The notes beneath the pieces are model-generated. The model made no database searches. It had not been told where the DNA came from and saw only the letters and a program-made list of their open reading frames with translations. Made by a program: the position numbers and the translations under genes. A stretch of DNA of 13,868 nucleotides. Origin: Caulobacteraceae bacterium. GTDB taxonomy: Bacteria > Pseudomonadota > Alphaproteobacteria > Caulobacterales > Caulobacteraceae. Where the stretch lies: the NCBI GenBank assembly GCA_003136615.1, contig PLFA01000034.1, positions 23,380 to 37,247 of the forward strand. The letters are read 5' to 3'. Below, one piece after another: positions 7,329 through 13,868 of the stretch (within the stretch, counting starts at the first letter, position 1; each line of letters begins with the position of its first letter).

Positions 7329-9236
7329 TTACCCCGCCTCGGCGAGCGCGTCGTGGGGCAATCCGGTCGCATCGCCTCGAGTCTGGCGCCGCCACAGGGC
7401 GGCATATTCCGCCCGGGCGGCGATTAGTTCGTCATGGGTCCCACGTTCGACGATGCGGCCCCGGCGCAGGACGAGGATCTGGTTGGCGTCGACGATGGTG
7501 GAGAGGCGGTGGGCCACCACCAGGCTGGTGCGGCCCCGCATCACCTTGCGCAGGGTCGCCTGGATCGCCGCCTCTGTGGGGCCGTCCAGGGCGCTGGTGG
7601 CCTCATCCAGGATCAGCAGACGCGGGTTCGCCAGGAGGGCGCGGGCGATGCCCACCCTCTGACGCTCCCCGCCCGAAAGCTTCAGCCCCCGCTCTCCCAC
7701 CAGGGTCTCCATTTTTTTCGGCAGGGACTCAATGAAGGGCGCCAGTTCCGCGGCGGTCGCCGCCGCCCAGACCGCCGCCGCGTCCGCCTCGGGATTGGCG
7801 AAGGCGATATTGGCCCAGAGCGTATCGTTGAACAGGGCCACATCCTGGGGCACCAGGGCGGTGGCGCGCCGCAGCTGGCTCTGCGAGACGGATCTCAGAT
7901 CGACTCCGTCCAGCAGGACCGCGCCCTCCTGCGGATCGAGCAGGCGCAGGGCCAGGCGGGCGATGGTTGTCTTGCCGGAGCCGGACGGCCCCACCAGGGC
8001 GGTGGTCGTGCCCGGCGGCGTGACGAAGGAGACGCCCTCCAGGCCAGAACTCCGCGCGGTGTGCCGGAAACCCACGCCCTCGAAGCGCAGCTCGGCGCCT
8101 GACCCCTTCATCGGCGGCAGGGCTTGGGGTTGCGGCGGATCGACGATCTCCGGGGCGATAGCGCGCAGTTCGAGCATCTGCTCCATGTCGATGAAGGACT
8201 GCCGGATTTCCCTGTAGTTGGTGCCCAGGGTGAATAGCGGGCCATAGACCTGCTGGAGGATGAGAATACAGGCGGTGACGCCCCCTAGGCTCATGCGACC
8301 CGCCATAACCTCAACCCCCGCCAGGAGAATGATCGCCAGGAGGCCGAGATTCAGGACGGCGGACTGAAGGGCGTTGAGGATCTGCAGCGAACTGTTGGCC
8401 TTGACCGCGGCGCGGGCATAGTCTTCCAGGGCAACCGCATAGCGGCTGACCACCCGGTTTTCGGCGCCGAAGGACTTGATGGTCTCATAGTTCATCAGGG
8501 AATCAACGGCGAGACCGGCGGCCTTGGAGTCGGCGTCGTTTAGATCGCGGCGATGCTTGATGCGCCAATCGGTGATGGTGAAGCTGAAGATCACATAGAC
8601 GACGATGGTGGCGACCGCGACCGCCGCCAGGCGCCAGTTGAAGCGCCCGGTCAGAACCCAGGCCGCCATGATCAGCTCCAAGACCGAGGGTCCCAGATTG
8701 AACACCACGCTGCGCAGCAGGAAGTCCGTCGAGCGCGCGCCCCGGTCAATGACCCGAAACAGCGAGCCCGTCTGCTTGCCCTGGTGAAAATTGAGCGAGA
8801 GAGCCAGGGAGTGGGCGAAGGTCTCGGCCGCCGACTGCGCCAGGGCCTTTTGCGAGACCGGCGTGAAGATCGCGTCCCGCACATAGGGCGTGGCCGCGGC
8901 AATGAACCTCAGCAGCACATAACCGATGACCAGGCCGGCAAAGGCGACAAAGACCGCGTGGGCGGTGAGAGCGGCCGCGCCATGGCTCCCCGGCGCATGA
9001 CCCAGACTGTCGATGGCGCGGGACATCAGAAGTGGCCCCACGACCCCCGTCCACTTGCCCACGAGAACGAGCCCCAGGGCGACGGATAAACGCAGCTTAA
9101 GATGTGGCGCCTTGGAGCGCATGACGAGGCTGATGAGGTCGAGGGTAGCCCGGAAGATATCGAACTTGATGGGCGCCGCTGAGGGCGGGGCGGGGCCGCC
9201 CGGCCCGTGGGCCGACGATCTGTGATGAAAGCTCAT
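7329..9236 (-). CDS. Atm1-type ABC half-transporter (permease fused to ATPase)
   Basis: Homodimeric inner-membrane exporter, 635 residues, with the membrane domain first and the ATPase second. The membrane domain has the Atm1/HMT1 signatures LSLNFHQGKQTGSLFRVIDR and NYETIKSFGAE; characterised relatives export glutathione-linked sulfur, metal or glutathione-conjugate species. The ATPase domain holds Walker A GPSGSGKT (416-423), Q-loop VPQD, signature LSGGERQ (520-526), Walker B LLILDEATSALD with catalytic Glu545, and the switch His576. The ATG at 9236 overlaps the stop of the upstream lipoprotein gene (ATGA) and is preceded by GGGGA at suitable distance. The ATG at 9311 would add 25 unrelated residues inside that gene. 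Expression is therefore probably coupled to the lipoprotein. The gene is followed by gloA. The substrate cannot be read from sequence; the glutathione link is inferred from the family and the neighbour. Confidence 0.93.
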   Translation of the reverse strand: MSFHHRSSAHGPGGPAPPSAAPIKFDIFRATLDLISLVMRSKAPHLKLRLSVALGLVLVGKWTGVVGPLLMSRAIDSLGHAPGSHGAAALTAHAVFVAFAGLVIGYVLLRFIAAATPYVRDAIFTPVSQKALAQSAAETFAHSLALSLNFHQGKQTGSLFRVIDRGARSTDFLLRSVVFNLGPSVLELIMAAWVLTGRFNWRLAAVAVATIVVYVIFSFTITDWRIKHRRDLNDADSKAAGLAVDSLMNYETIKSFGAENRVVSRYAVALEDYARAAVKANSSLQILNALQSAVLNLGLLAIILLAGVEVMAGRMSLGGVTACILILQQVYGPLFTLGTNYREIRQSFIDMEQMLELRAIAPEIVDPPQPQALPPMKGSGAELRFEGVGFRHTARSSGLEGVSFVTPPGTTTALVGPSGSGKTTIARLALRLLDPQEGAVLLDGVDLRSVSQSQLRRATALVPQDVALFNDTLWANIAFANPEADAAAVWAAATAAELAPFIESLPKKMETLVGERGLKLSGGERQRVGIARALLANPRLLILDEATSALDGPTEAAIQATLRKVMRGRTSLVVAHRLSTIVDANQILVLRRGRIVERGTHDELIAARAEYAALWRRQTRGDATGLPHDALAEAG

Positions 9237-10054
9237 GGGCGAATCCCCGGCTGCCCAAAGAGCAGCGTGGTCTGCAGCCCCCCGCCCGGCGGCATCCAGA
9301 CGATACGCCAACCAGAGCCCAGAGGCGTGGCGGCGAAGGGGCCGCTGGCGGGCGGTTCGCCCGGCGTCGCATCCGCCTGGGCGAGGGAACTCGAGGCGCC
9401 GGCGGCCACGCGAATGTCATGGGGCCCGGGGGTCAGGGGCTCGCCCAGATCAAAGGTGAAGGCGCCCTGGGAGTCGGCGGCAACCTCCCCGGCGGCCTTG
9501 GCGTCGATGGCGAGGGATACGGTGGACCCGGCGGGCGCGTGGCCGGACACCACCGCGGCGCCCTTGCGATCAAAATCGAGAGCCGTGACCGCCAGGGTGG
9601 CGCGCGGCGGCGTCAGCATCAAGGCCCCGTCCCCGGCGCGAAGCTGAGCGGCGAGGCCCGGCGCCACCGCCAGGTATCCCTCGGCCTGAACGGCGCCGGC
9701 ATCCTCCACCATGGAGAGGCTGAAGAGGCGCAGGTGCGCGGAGGGCGGCAGGCTGAGCCTCCAGACTCCCTGGGCGTCGGCCTTGGAAAACAGGCTCTGG
9801 CCGAAGGGCGAGGCCAGACGCACGCGGGAGAGGGGGTCAGCCGTTCCTTCCAGGCGTATGCGGCCAGCCGGTTCGGCGATGACCCGGGTCACGCCGGGCG
9901 GCCGCCGATAGGCCGTTTCGCCCGTGGCGGAGGCAGCCTTGGCGGGCCCATGGTCATCCCGCGCGGCGCGACGCGGCCCGCACGCCACAAGCCCGATCAG
10001 GGCTAGCGTCAAAAGGAGGGTGTCTGTTACGGCGGTTCGGATAGGGCCCGGCAT
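9233..10054 (-). CDS. Lipoprotein with two Ig-like beta-sandwich modules, function unknown
   Basis: The 273-residue product begins with a lipoprotein signal ending in the lipobox LVAC at residues 22-25, so it should be lipidated on Cys25. After a low-complexity linker come two related modules of bacterial Ig-like type. The first (about 60-110) has the pattern RIRLEGTADPLSRVRLAS then ADAQGVWRLSL. The second (about 155-217) has AAVVSGHAPAGSTVSLAID then ADSQGAFTFDL. The last part holds a distinctive GWRIVWMPPGGGLQTTLLF (248-266). No enzymatic motif is visible. It is the first gene of the unit with the Atm1-type transporter (four-base overlap) and gloA. Its start lies 8 bases from the annotated LOG-gene ATG at 10063. 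AAGG lies two bases before the ATG, which is closer than usual. A structural or adaptor role at the envelope is possible but unproven. Confidence 0.8.
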   Translation of the reverse strand: MPGPIRTAVTDTLLLTLALIGLVACGPRRAARDDHGPAKAASATGETAYRRPPGVTRVIAEPAGRIRLEGTADPLSRVRLASPFGQSLFSKADAQGVWRLSLPPSAHLRLFSLSMVEDAGAVQAEGYLAVAPGLAAQLRAGDGALMLTPPRATLAVTALDFDRKGAAVVSGHAPAGSTVSLAIDAKAAGEVAADSQGAFTFDLGEPLTPGPHDIRVAAGASSSLAQADATPGEPPASGPFAATPLGSGWRIVWMPPGGGLQTTLLFGQPGIRP

Positions 10055-10062
10055 GGCCTTCT

Positions 10063-10683
10063 ATGTGGAGCGGCTCGCGACGGATGTCGATCACACAAGG
10101 CCCAGTCGGTTCCATCTGCGTCTATTGCGGATCGTCGTCCGGCGCCGATCCGGCGTGGCTGGCGGCGGCGGCGCGGCTTGGCGAAATTCTGGCCCATGCG
10201 GGGCTGCGGCTTGTCTATGGCGGCGGAGGCGTGGGTTTGATGGGGGCCTGCGCGCGGGCCGCCCACGACGCCGGGGGCAAGGTCCTGGGCGTCATTCCCC
10301 AGTTTCTTATCGGCGCTGAACGGCCCGTCACAGGCGTCGAAACGGTGGTCGTGAGCTCCATGCACGAGCGCAAAATCCGCATGTTCGACGCGGCCGACGC
10401 CTTTGTGGTCCTGCCCGGCGCCATCGGCACGCTGGAGGAAGCGATCGAGCTACTGTCGTGGCGACGCCTGGGCCTGCACGCAAAACCCATCGTCTTCTAC
10501 AATCCGGGGGGCTTCTGGGACCGCCTCTTCGACCTCTTCGAGAGCTTTGTGGATCAGCATCTGGTTCCCAGATCCTTCTCCCAGTGCTGGAGCGCGGTGG
10601 AGTTCGTGGACGAGATCCTCCCGGCAATCCTGTCGTCGCCCCGGGATGTTCACGTGCCCCACCAGGTGGCGGCGCGGAGCTGA
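10063..10683 (+). CDS. LOG-family (TIGR00730) nucleoside 5'-monophosphate phosphoribohydrolase
   Basis: Cytoplasmic Rossmann-fold protein of the LOG family, often misnamed lysine decarboxylase. Characterised members cleave cytokinin riboside 5'-monophosphates or AMP to the free base and ribose 5-phosphate. At 206 residues (199 if the ATG at 10084 is used, which begins MSITQGPVGSICVYCGSSSG and resembles homologues better) it has normal length. It carries VYGGGGVGLMG (51-61), the MHERK segment (100-104) and the catalytic-loop motif PGAIGTLEE (118-126). The family consensus is PGGxGTxxE, so the second glycine is alanine here; the general-base Glu126 and the Arg103 are kept. The gene diverges tightly from the lipoprotein gene and ends 14 bases before the stop of the convergent NAD synthetase gene. 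Either start has a poor ribosome binding site. Confidence 0.9.
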   Translation: MWSGSRRMSITQGPVGSICVYCGSSSGADPAWLAAAARLGEILAHAGLRLVYGGGGVGLMGACARAAHDAGGKVLGVIPQFLIGAERPVTGVETVVVSSMHERKIRMFDAADAFVVLPGAIGTLEEAIELLSWRRLGLHAKPIVFYNPGGFWDRLFDLFESFVDQHLVPRSFSQCWSAVEFVDEILPAILSSPRDVHVPHQVAARS

Positions 10684-10697
10684 CATCGTCGAAATAA

Positions 10698-12362
10698 TCA
10701 GTCGGACACCTTATCCCGAAACCGATTCACCAAGGGATAGCGGCGGTCGCGACCGAAGGCCTTGCCGCCGATCTTGACACCCGGGGCGGACTGCCGCCGC
10801 TTATATTCCGAGGCGTAGAGAAGGCGCTGCACCCGCTCCACCGTGTCGCGCCCGTGACCGCGCGCGACGATCTCGTCCAGGCTCGCCTCTTCCTCGACAA
10901 GGCCGAAGAGGATGGCGTCAAGCTCCTCATAAGGCGGCAGGCTGTCCTGATCGGTCTGGTCCTCGCGCAGCTCCGCCGAAGGCGGCTTGGTCAGGATGCG
11001 GGGCGGAATAGGGGCGTCGGAGCCGCCAAAGGGCGCATGGGCGTTACGCCAGGCGCAGATCTCATAGACCTCGACTTTGTAGAGATCTTTCAGAACGTTA
11101 TAGCCGCCGCACATGTCGCCATAGAGCGTGGCGTAGCCCACCGCCATCTCCGACTTGTTACCGGTGGTGAGGAGCATCAGGCCCCGCTTGTTGGACATGG
11201 CCATGAGGGTCACGCCGCGGATGCGCGACTGCAGATTTTCCTCCGTGACGTCCGGCGGGAGGCCCACAAATTCGACCGCCAGCATGTCGCCGAAAGCCTC
11301 CACCGCAGGGGCGATGGGAATCTCATCAAGCCGCACGCCGATCGCCGCGGCGCCCGCGGCCGCGTCCTCCAGGCTCTCGGCGCTGGTATATTTCGAGGGC
11401 ATCATGATCGCGCGCACCCGGTCCGGGCCCAGAGCGTCGACGGCCACCACCAGGGAAAGCGCCGAGTCCACGCCGCCCGAGAGGCCCAGGATGACGCCTG
11501 GAAAGCCCGTCTTGGTCACATAGTCGCGCAGGCCCAGAACCATGGCCCGGTAGCTTTCCTCCGGACCGGAGGGCCATGGCGTCATGGGCGCTTCGACGCA
11601 AAGCCAGCCTGACGCCTCTCGACGCCATGTGGAAAGGGCCAGCGCCGTCTCGAAGGTGGGGAGGCTCATGCACAGGTCGCCATCGGCCTGCAAGGCAAAG
11701 GAGCCGCCGTCAAAGACCAGCTCATCCTGGCCCCCCACCTGGTTGACATAGATCATCGGCAGGCCCGTCTCCGCCACCCGGGCCTTGGCGACGGCGGTGC
11801 GCTCCTCATCGGCGGTGCGACGAAACGGCGAGCCATTGGGCACAATCAGAATTTCGGCGCCCGAAGCTTTCAGCCGGCGGCAGGGCTCGGGGCCCCAGAT
11901 GTCCTCGCAGATGGGGACGCCCAGCTTGACGCCACCCAGATCAAACAGGGCCGGCGCCTCCCCGGGGGCGAAGATCCGCTTCTCATCGAAGACCCCGTAA
12001 TTGGGCAGGTCCATCTTGAATGAGAGCCCCCTCACCTCGCCCCCCGCCAGCAGCGCCACGGCGTTGTGCGGTCGGCCTTCGGGCCCCGGCCAAAGGAGCG
12101 TGATCAGGGCCGCGCAGCTCTTAGCGGTCTCGGCGGCCAGACGCGCCAGGGCGTCCTGGCAGGCGCGCACCACCGCGGGTTTCAGGGCCAGATCCTCAGG
12201 CGGATAGCCAATGAGAAAGAGCTCGGAAAAGACCGCCAGATCAGCGCCCTTCCGGGTCGCTTCGGCCAAGAGGCTCCGGGCCAGCGCCTCATTGCCGGCG
12301 ACATCGCCCACCGTGGGGTTGGCCTGGATCGCGGCGACAACGAGGCGGTCGGACATGGTCAT
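10698..12362 (-). CDS. nadE: Glutamine-dependent NAD(+) synthetase
   Basis: Final step of NAD biosynthesis: ATP-dependent amidation of nicotinate adenine dinucleotide, with ammonia taken from glutamine. The 554-residue length is that of the two-domain enzyme. The N-terminal nitrilase-type glutaminase domain holds the triad Glu47 (VFSELFLIGYPPED), Lys116 (FKMDLPNYGVFDEKR) and Cys152 (PICEDIW). The C-terminal synthetase domain holds the ATP-pyrophosphatase P-loop LGLSGGVDSALS (Ser295 to Ser300). It also has MPSKYTS (321-327), TTGNKSEMAVGYATLYGDM (399-417) and KPPSAELREDQTDQDSLPPYE. Start: ATG 12362 or ATG 12356 two codons on; a TAAG eight bases before the second slightly favours it, and the product is the same either way. 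It follows dksA by 44 bases on the same strand, so cotranscription is possible. Confidence 0.96.
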   Translation of the reverse strand: MTMSDRLVVAAIQANPTVGDVAGNEALARSLLAEATRKGADLAVFSELFLIGYPPEDLALKPAVVRACQDALARLAAETAKSCAALITLLWPGPEGRPHNAVALLAGGEVRGLSFKMDLPNYGVFDEKRIFAPGEAPALFDLGGVKLGVPICEDIWGPEPCRRLKASGAEILIVPNGSPFRRTADEERTAVAKARVAETGLPMIYVNQVGGQDELVFDGGSFALQADGDLCMSLPTFETALALSTWRREASGWLCVEAPMTPWPSGPEESYRAMVLGLRDYVTKTGFPGVILGLSGGVDSALSLVVAVDALGPDRVRAIMMPSKYTSAESLEDAAAGAAAIGVRLDEIPIAPAVEAFGDMLAVEFVGLPPDVTEENLQSRIRGVTLMAMSNKRGLMLLTTGNKSEMAVGYATLYGDMCGGYNVLKDLYKVEVYEICAWRNAHAPFGGSDAPIPPRILTKPPSAELREDQTDQDSLPPYEELDAILFGLVEEEASLDEIVARGHGRDTVERVQRLLYASEYKRRQSAPGVKIGGKAFGRDRRYPLVNRFRDKVSD

Positions 12363-12364
12363 AA

Positions 12365-12393
12365 CTTAGGGCCGCTTAACCGCCCGCGCTAAG
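12365..12393 (-). promoter_or_regulatory. Possible hairpin just before the nadE start
   Basis: Between the dksA stop and the nadE ATG the minus strand can pair CTTA with TAAG and GGGC with GCCC around a 9-base loop, with a 4-base bulge on one side. It ends within two or three bases of the ATG at 12362 and includes the TAAG that may act as ribosome binding site. It could attenuate transcription or limit nadE translation; it may also be chance in GC-rich DNA. Confidence 0.25.
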
Positions 12394-12406
12394 CCGGTGC
12401 GCCCAC

Positions 12407-12835
12407 TCAATCGTCGCGATGGACCCGCTCGCGGCGTTCATGGCGCTCTTGGGCTTCGAGACCCAGGGTGGCGATGGGACGGGCTTGAAGGCGCGCGAGG
12501 CCAATGGGCTCCCCGGTCTCTTCGCAATAGCCATAAACGCCATCCTCGATACGCCGCAGGGCCTCATCGATCTTTGAAATCAGTTTGCGCTGCCGATCCC
12601 GGGTGCGAAGCTCCAAAGAACGATCCGTCTCCGAGGATGCGCGATCAGCGATATCGGGATGATTTTCTGTTTCAGTCTGAAGATGACTCACGGTTTCCCG
12701 CGATTCGCGCAGGATATCTTCTTTCCAGGTCAGCAGTTTATTCTTGAAATATTCCAACTGCCGCTCGTTCATAAACGGCTCGCCGTCGGTCGGCGTGTAT
12801 TCCGCGTCTAAAACTTGAACCGAAGATGACCCCAT
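12407..12835 (-). CDS. dksA: RNA polymerase-binding transcription factor DksA
   Basis: Binds in the RNA polymerase secondary channel and, with ppGpp, adjusts transcription of stable RNA and amino-acid genes. From the chosen start it is 142 residues. AGGTGA (12843-12848) lies seven bases before this ATG; the 77-codon extension to 13066 is non-DksA-like and is rejected. The coiled coil is followed by the tip motif DxxDxA as DIADRA (Asp61, Asp64, Ala66). The globular end reads YGYCEETGEPIGLARL then ARPIATLGLEAQERHE. Of the four zinc cysteines of E. coli DksA only the first remains (Cys104); the others correspond to Thr107, Gly125 and Ala128. A loss of this kind is known in alphaproteobacterial DksA, so the protein is probably functional. 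It is upstream of nadE on the same strand and divergent from the M28 peptidase across 218 bases. Confidence 0.95.
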   Translation of the reverse strand: MGSSSVQVLDAEYTPTDGEPFMNERQLEYFKNKLLTWKEDILRESRETVSHLQTETENHPDIADRASSETDRSLELRTRDRQRKLISKIDEALRRIEDGVYGYCEETGEPIGLARLQARPIATLGLEAQERHERRERVHRDD

Positions 12836-13053
12836 TACTGTTTCACCTGGTTGCACCCACACCCCCACGGCGATGGTGAGAGCCGCGCTTACAACAAAAG
12901 GCCTTGGGGCGGCAATGCGGCGCGCGCGTGTCGTTACGAAACGATCAGACTTGTGGCGCCCAGAGCATTCGCGGCCGGGCGATTTGGCGCAGCGGTCAAG
13001 CGGTGATACCTGCCGCGCCGGGGCCGGATCTGGGCCAGACGCGGGAGAGATGA
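12836..13053. other. Divergent intergenic region between dksA and the M28 peptidase
   Basis: This 218-base region should hold the promoters of both genes. No clear sigma-70-type boxes were picked out. A short inverted repeat, TCGTT ACGA AACGA at 12931-12944, sits near its middle and could be an operator, but it is short enough to be chance. A GGGAG ribosome binding site for the peptidase lies at 13043-13047. No small gene is apparent. Confidence 0.4.
12843..12848 (-). promoter_or_regulatory. Ribosome binding site of dksA
   Basis: The minus strand reads AGGTGA, seven bases before the ATG at 12835-12833. It fixes the dksA start and shows that the longer open frame to 13066 is not the gene's N-terminus. 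Confidence 0.75.
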
Positions 13054-13868
13054 ATGAAGGCGGCATGGCTTCTGGCGACGGTGTTCACCTTCGGCGCCGC
13101 GGGCGCGGCGGGCGCGGCCCCAGGGCTTCTAGGCTTTTCGCCGGCGGGCTCCACCGCCGAGTTGACCCTTGAGGCCAAGTTCGACGCGGACCTCTCGGCC
13201 GACGCCATCCGCGAGCGCCTCAAGTTCATGTCCTATCTGCCCAATCAGGTCGGCTCGCCCCATGACAAGGCGAATGCCGACTATGTCCTCGCCAAGTTCA
13301 AGGAATGGGGCTGGGACGCGCATATCGAGGTTTTCAAGGTGCTCTACCCCACGCCCCGCGAGGAGTCCCTCACGCTCCTGGGCGACCAGCCCTTCACCGC
13401 GACCCTCACCGAGCCCGCGATCCCCGGCGATGAAAGCTCCGCGCGCCAGACCGGCGGCCTGCCCGCCTATCTGGCCTTTGGCGGCGAGGGCGATGTCACC
13501 GCGCCCCTGGTTTACGTCAATTACGGCATGCCCGCGGACTATGAGGACCTGGCGCGCCTAGGCATCGATGTGAAGGGCAAGATCGTCATCACGCGATATG
13601 GCGGCGGATGGCGGGGCCTTAAACCCAAGCTCGCCTATGAACACGGGGCGGTGGGCTGCATCATCTATTCCGACCCGGCCGATGACGGCTATGGCGCGGG
13701 CGATGCCTATCCCAAAGGCGCCCTTAGGCCGGAGCGGGGCCTTCAGCGCGGCTCGGTCCTCGACATGCCCATGCAGGCAGGCGATCCCCTGACCCCGGGC
13801 ATCGGCGCGGTGGAGGGCGCGCCGCGGATTGATCGCGCGGACGCCAAGACCATTCTCAAGATCCCCGG
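13054..13868 (+). CDS. Exported M28-family peptidase, glutamate carboxypeptidase II-like (5' part, runs off the window)
   Basis: The first 271 codons of a zinc-dependent carboxypeptidase-type protein, open to the right edge with no stop. The ATG at 13054 follows GGGAG (13043-13047) at six bases. Residues 1-22 form a signal peptide (MKAAWLLATVFTFGAAGAAG, then AA). Next comes the N-terminal part with SYLPNQVGSPHDKANADYVL and FKEWGWDAHIEVFKVLYPTP, typical of the glutamate carboxypeptidase II / N-acetylated-alpha-linked acidic dipeptidase group. A protease-associated (PA) domain follows: APLVYVNYGMPADYEDLARL, GIDVKGKIVITRYGGGWRG, YEHGAVGCIIYSDPADDG and PERGLQRGSVLDMP. The metal-binding catalytic domain lies beyond the window, so activity cannot be judged. 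It probably removes C-terminal acidic residues from peptides in the periplasm. It diverges from dksA. Confidence 0.88.
   Translation, partial: MKAAWLLATVFTFGAAGAAGAAPGLLGFSPAGSTAELTLEAKFDADLSADAIRERLKFMSYLPNQVGSPHDKANADYVLAKFKEWGWDAHIEVFKVLYPTPREESLTLLGDQPFTATLTEPAIPGDESSARQTGGLPAYLAFGGEGDVTAPLVYVNYGMPADYEDLARLGIDVKGKIVITRYGGGWRGLKPKLAYEHGAVGCIIYSDPADDGYGAGDAYPKGALRPERGLQRGSVLDMPMQAGDPLTPGIGAVEGAPRIDRADAKTILKIP

Noticed and set aside
9237..9311. 25-residue extension of the ABC transporter to an ATG at 9311
   Set aside because: Lies inside the lipoprotein gene in another frame; the overlapping ATGA start at 9236 has an SD-like GGGGA.
10854..11612. 252-codon plus-strand frame opposite nadE
   Set aside because: Antisense shadow of the NAD synthetase gene with no recognisable domain.
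12836..13066. 77-codon N-terminal extension of dksA
   Set aside because: Unlike DksA, and a strong AGGTGA ribosome binding site precedes the internal ATG at 12835.
1..13868. CRISPR array, insertion sequence, toxin-antitoxin or defence system
   Set aside because: No regularly spaced repeats, transposase, terminal inverted repeats or known defence domains were seen on either strand.

Overview
The window is a GC-rich stretch of bacterial chromosome that looks like ordinary core genome. It most likely comes from an alphaproteobacterium. The main clues are the DksA homologue, whose zinc-finger region keeps one cysteine as in alphaproteobacterial DksA proteins, the Atm1-type ABC half-transporter, and the several exported metabolic hydrolases. 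The genus cannot be fixed from sequence alone; a Caulobacterales- or Micropepsaceae-like lineage is only a guess.

Layout, left to right. An AzgA-type purine permease (242-1558, +) converges on an exported AcpA/phospholipase-C-type phosphoesterase (1608-2708, -), with a hairpin between the two stops. A tRNA-Asn(GTT) gene with encoded CCA lies at 2889-2964. Next comes a minus-strand unit: an exported S9 peptidase (3723-5861) overlaps by four bases a small exported lipocalin-like protein (3157-3726). Just downstream is a decayed, frameshifted remnant of a second copy of that small protein (2985-3143), which appears on no simple ORF list. An exported alpha/beta hydrolase (5909-6838, +) diverges from the peptidase across 47 bases.

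The next minus-strand unit is a lipoprotein with Ig-like modules (9233-10054), an Atm1-type ABC exporter (7329-9236, four-base overlap) and a glyoxalase I (6851-7291). Members of the last two families often use glutathione or glutathione conjugates, so the unit may handle electrophiles or metal/sulfur species; that is inference. A LOG-family nucleoside-monophosphate phosphoribohydrolase diverges from this unit with only 8-29 bases between start codons. It is convergent with glutamine-dependent NAD synthetase (10698-12362, -), which follows dksA (12407-12835, -). The right edge holds the first 271 codons of an exported M28 glutamate-carboxypeptidase-like peptidase with a PA domain (13054 onward, +).

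No mobile element, CRISPR array, defence system or biosynthetic cluster was found. The most informative non-obvious observations are the degraded paralogue at 2985-3143, the lipoprotein/Atm1/GloA unit, the altered LOG motif and the very tight divergent and overlapping gene junctions. I do not see a convincing previously undescribed system.
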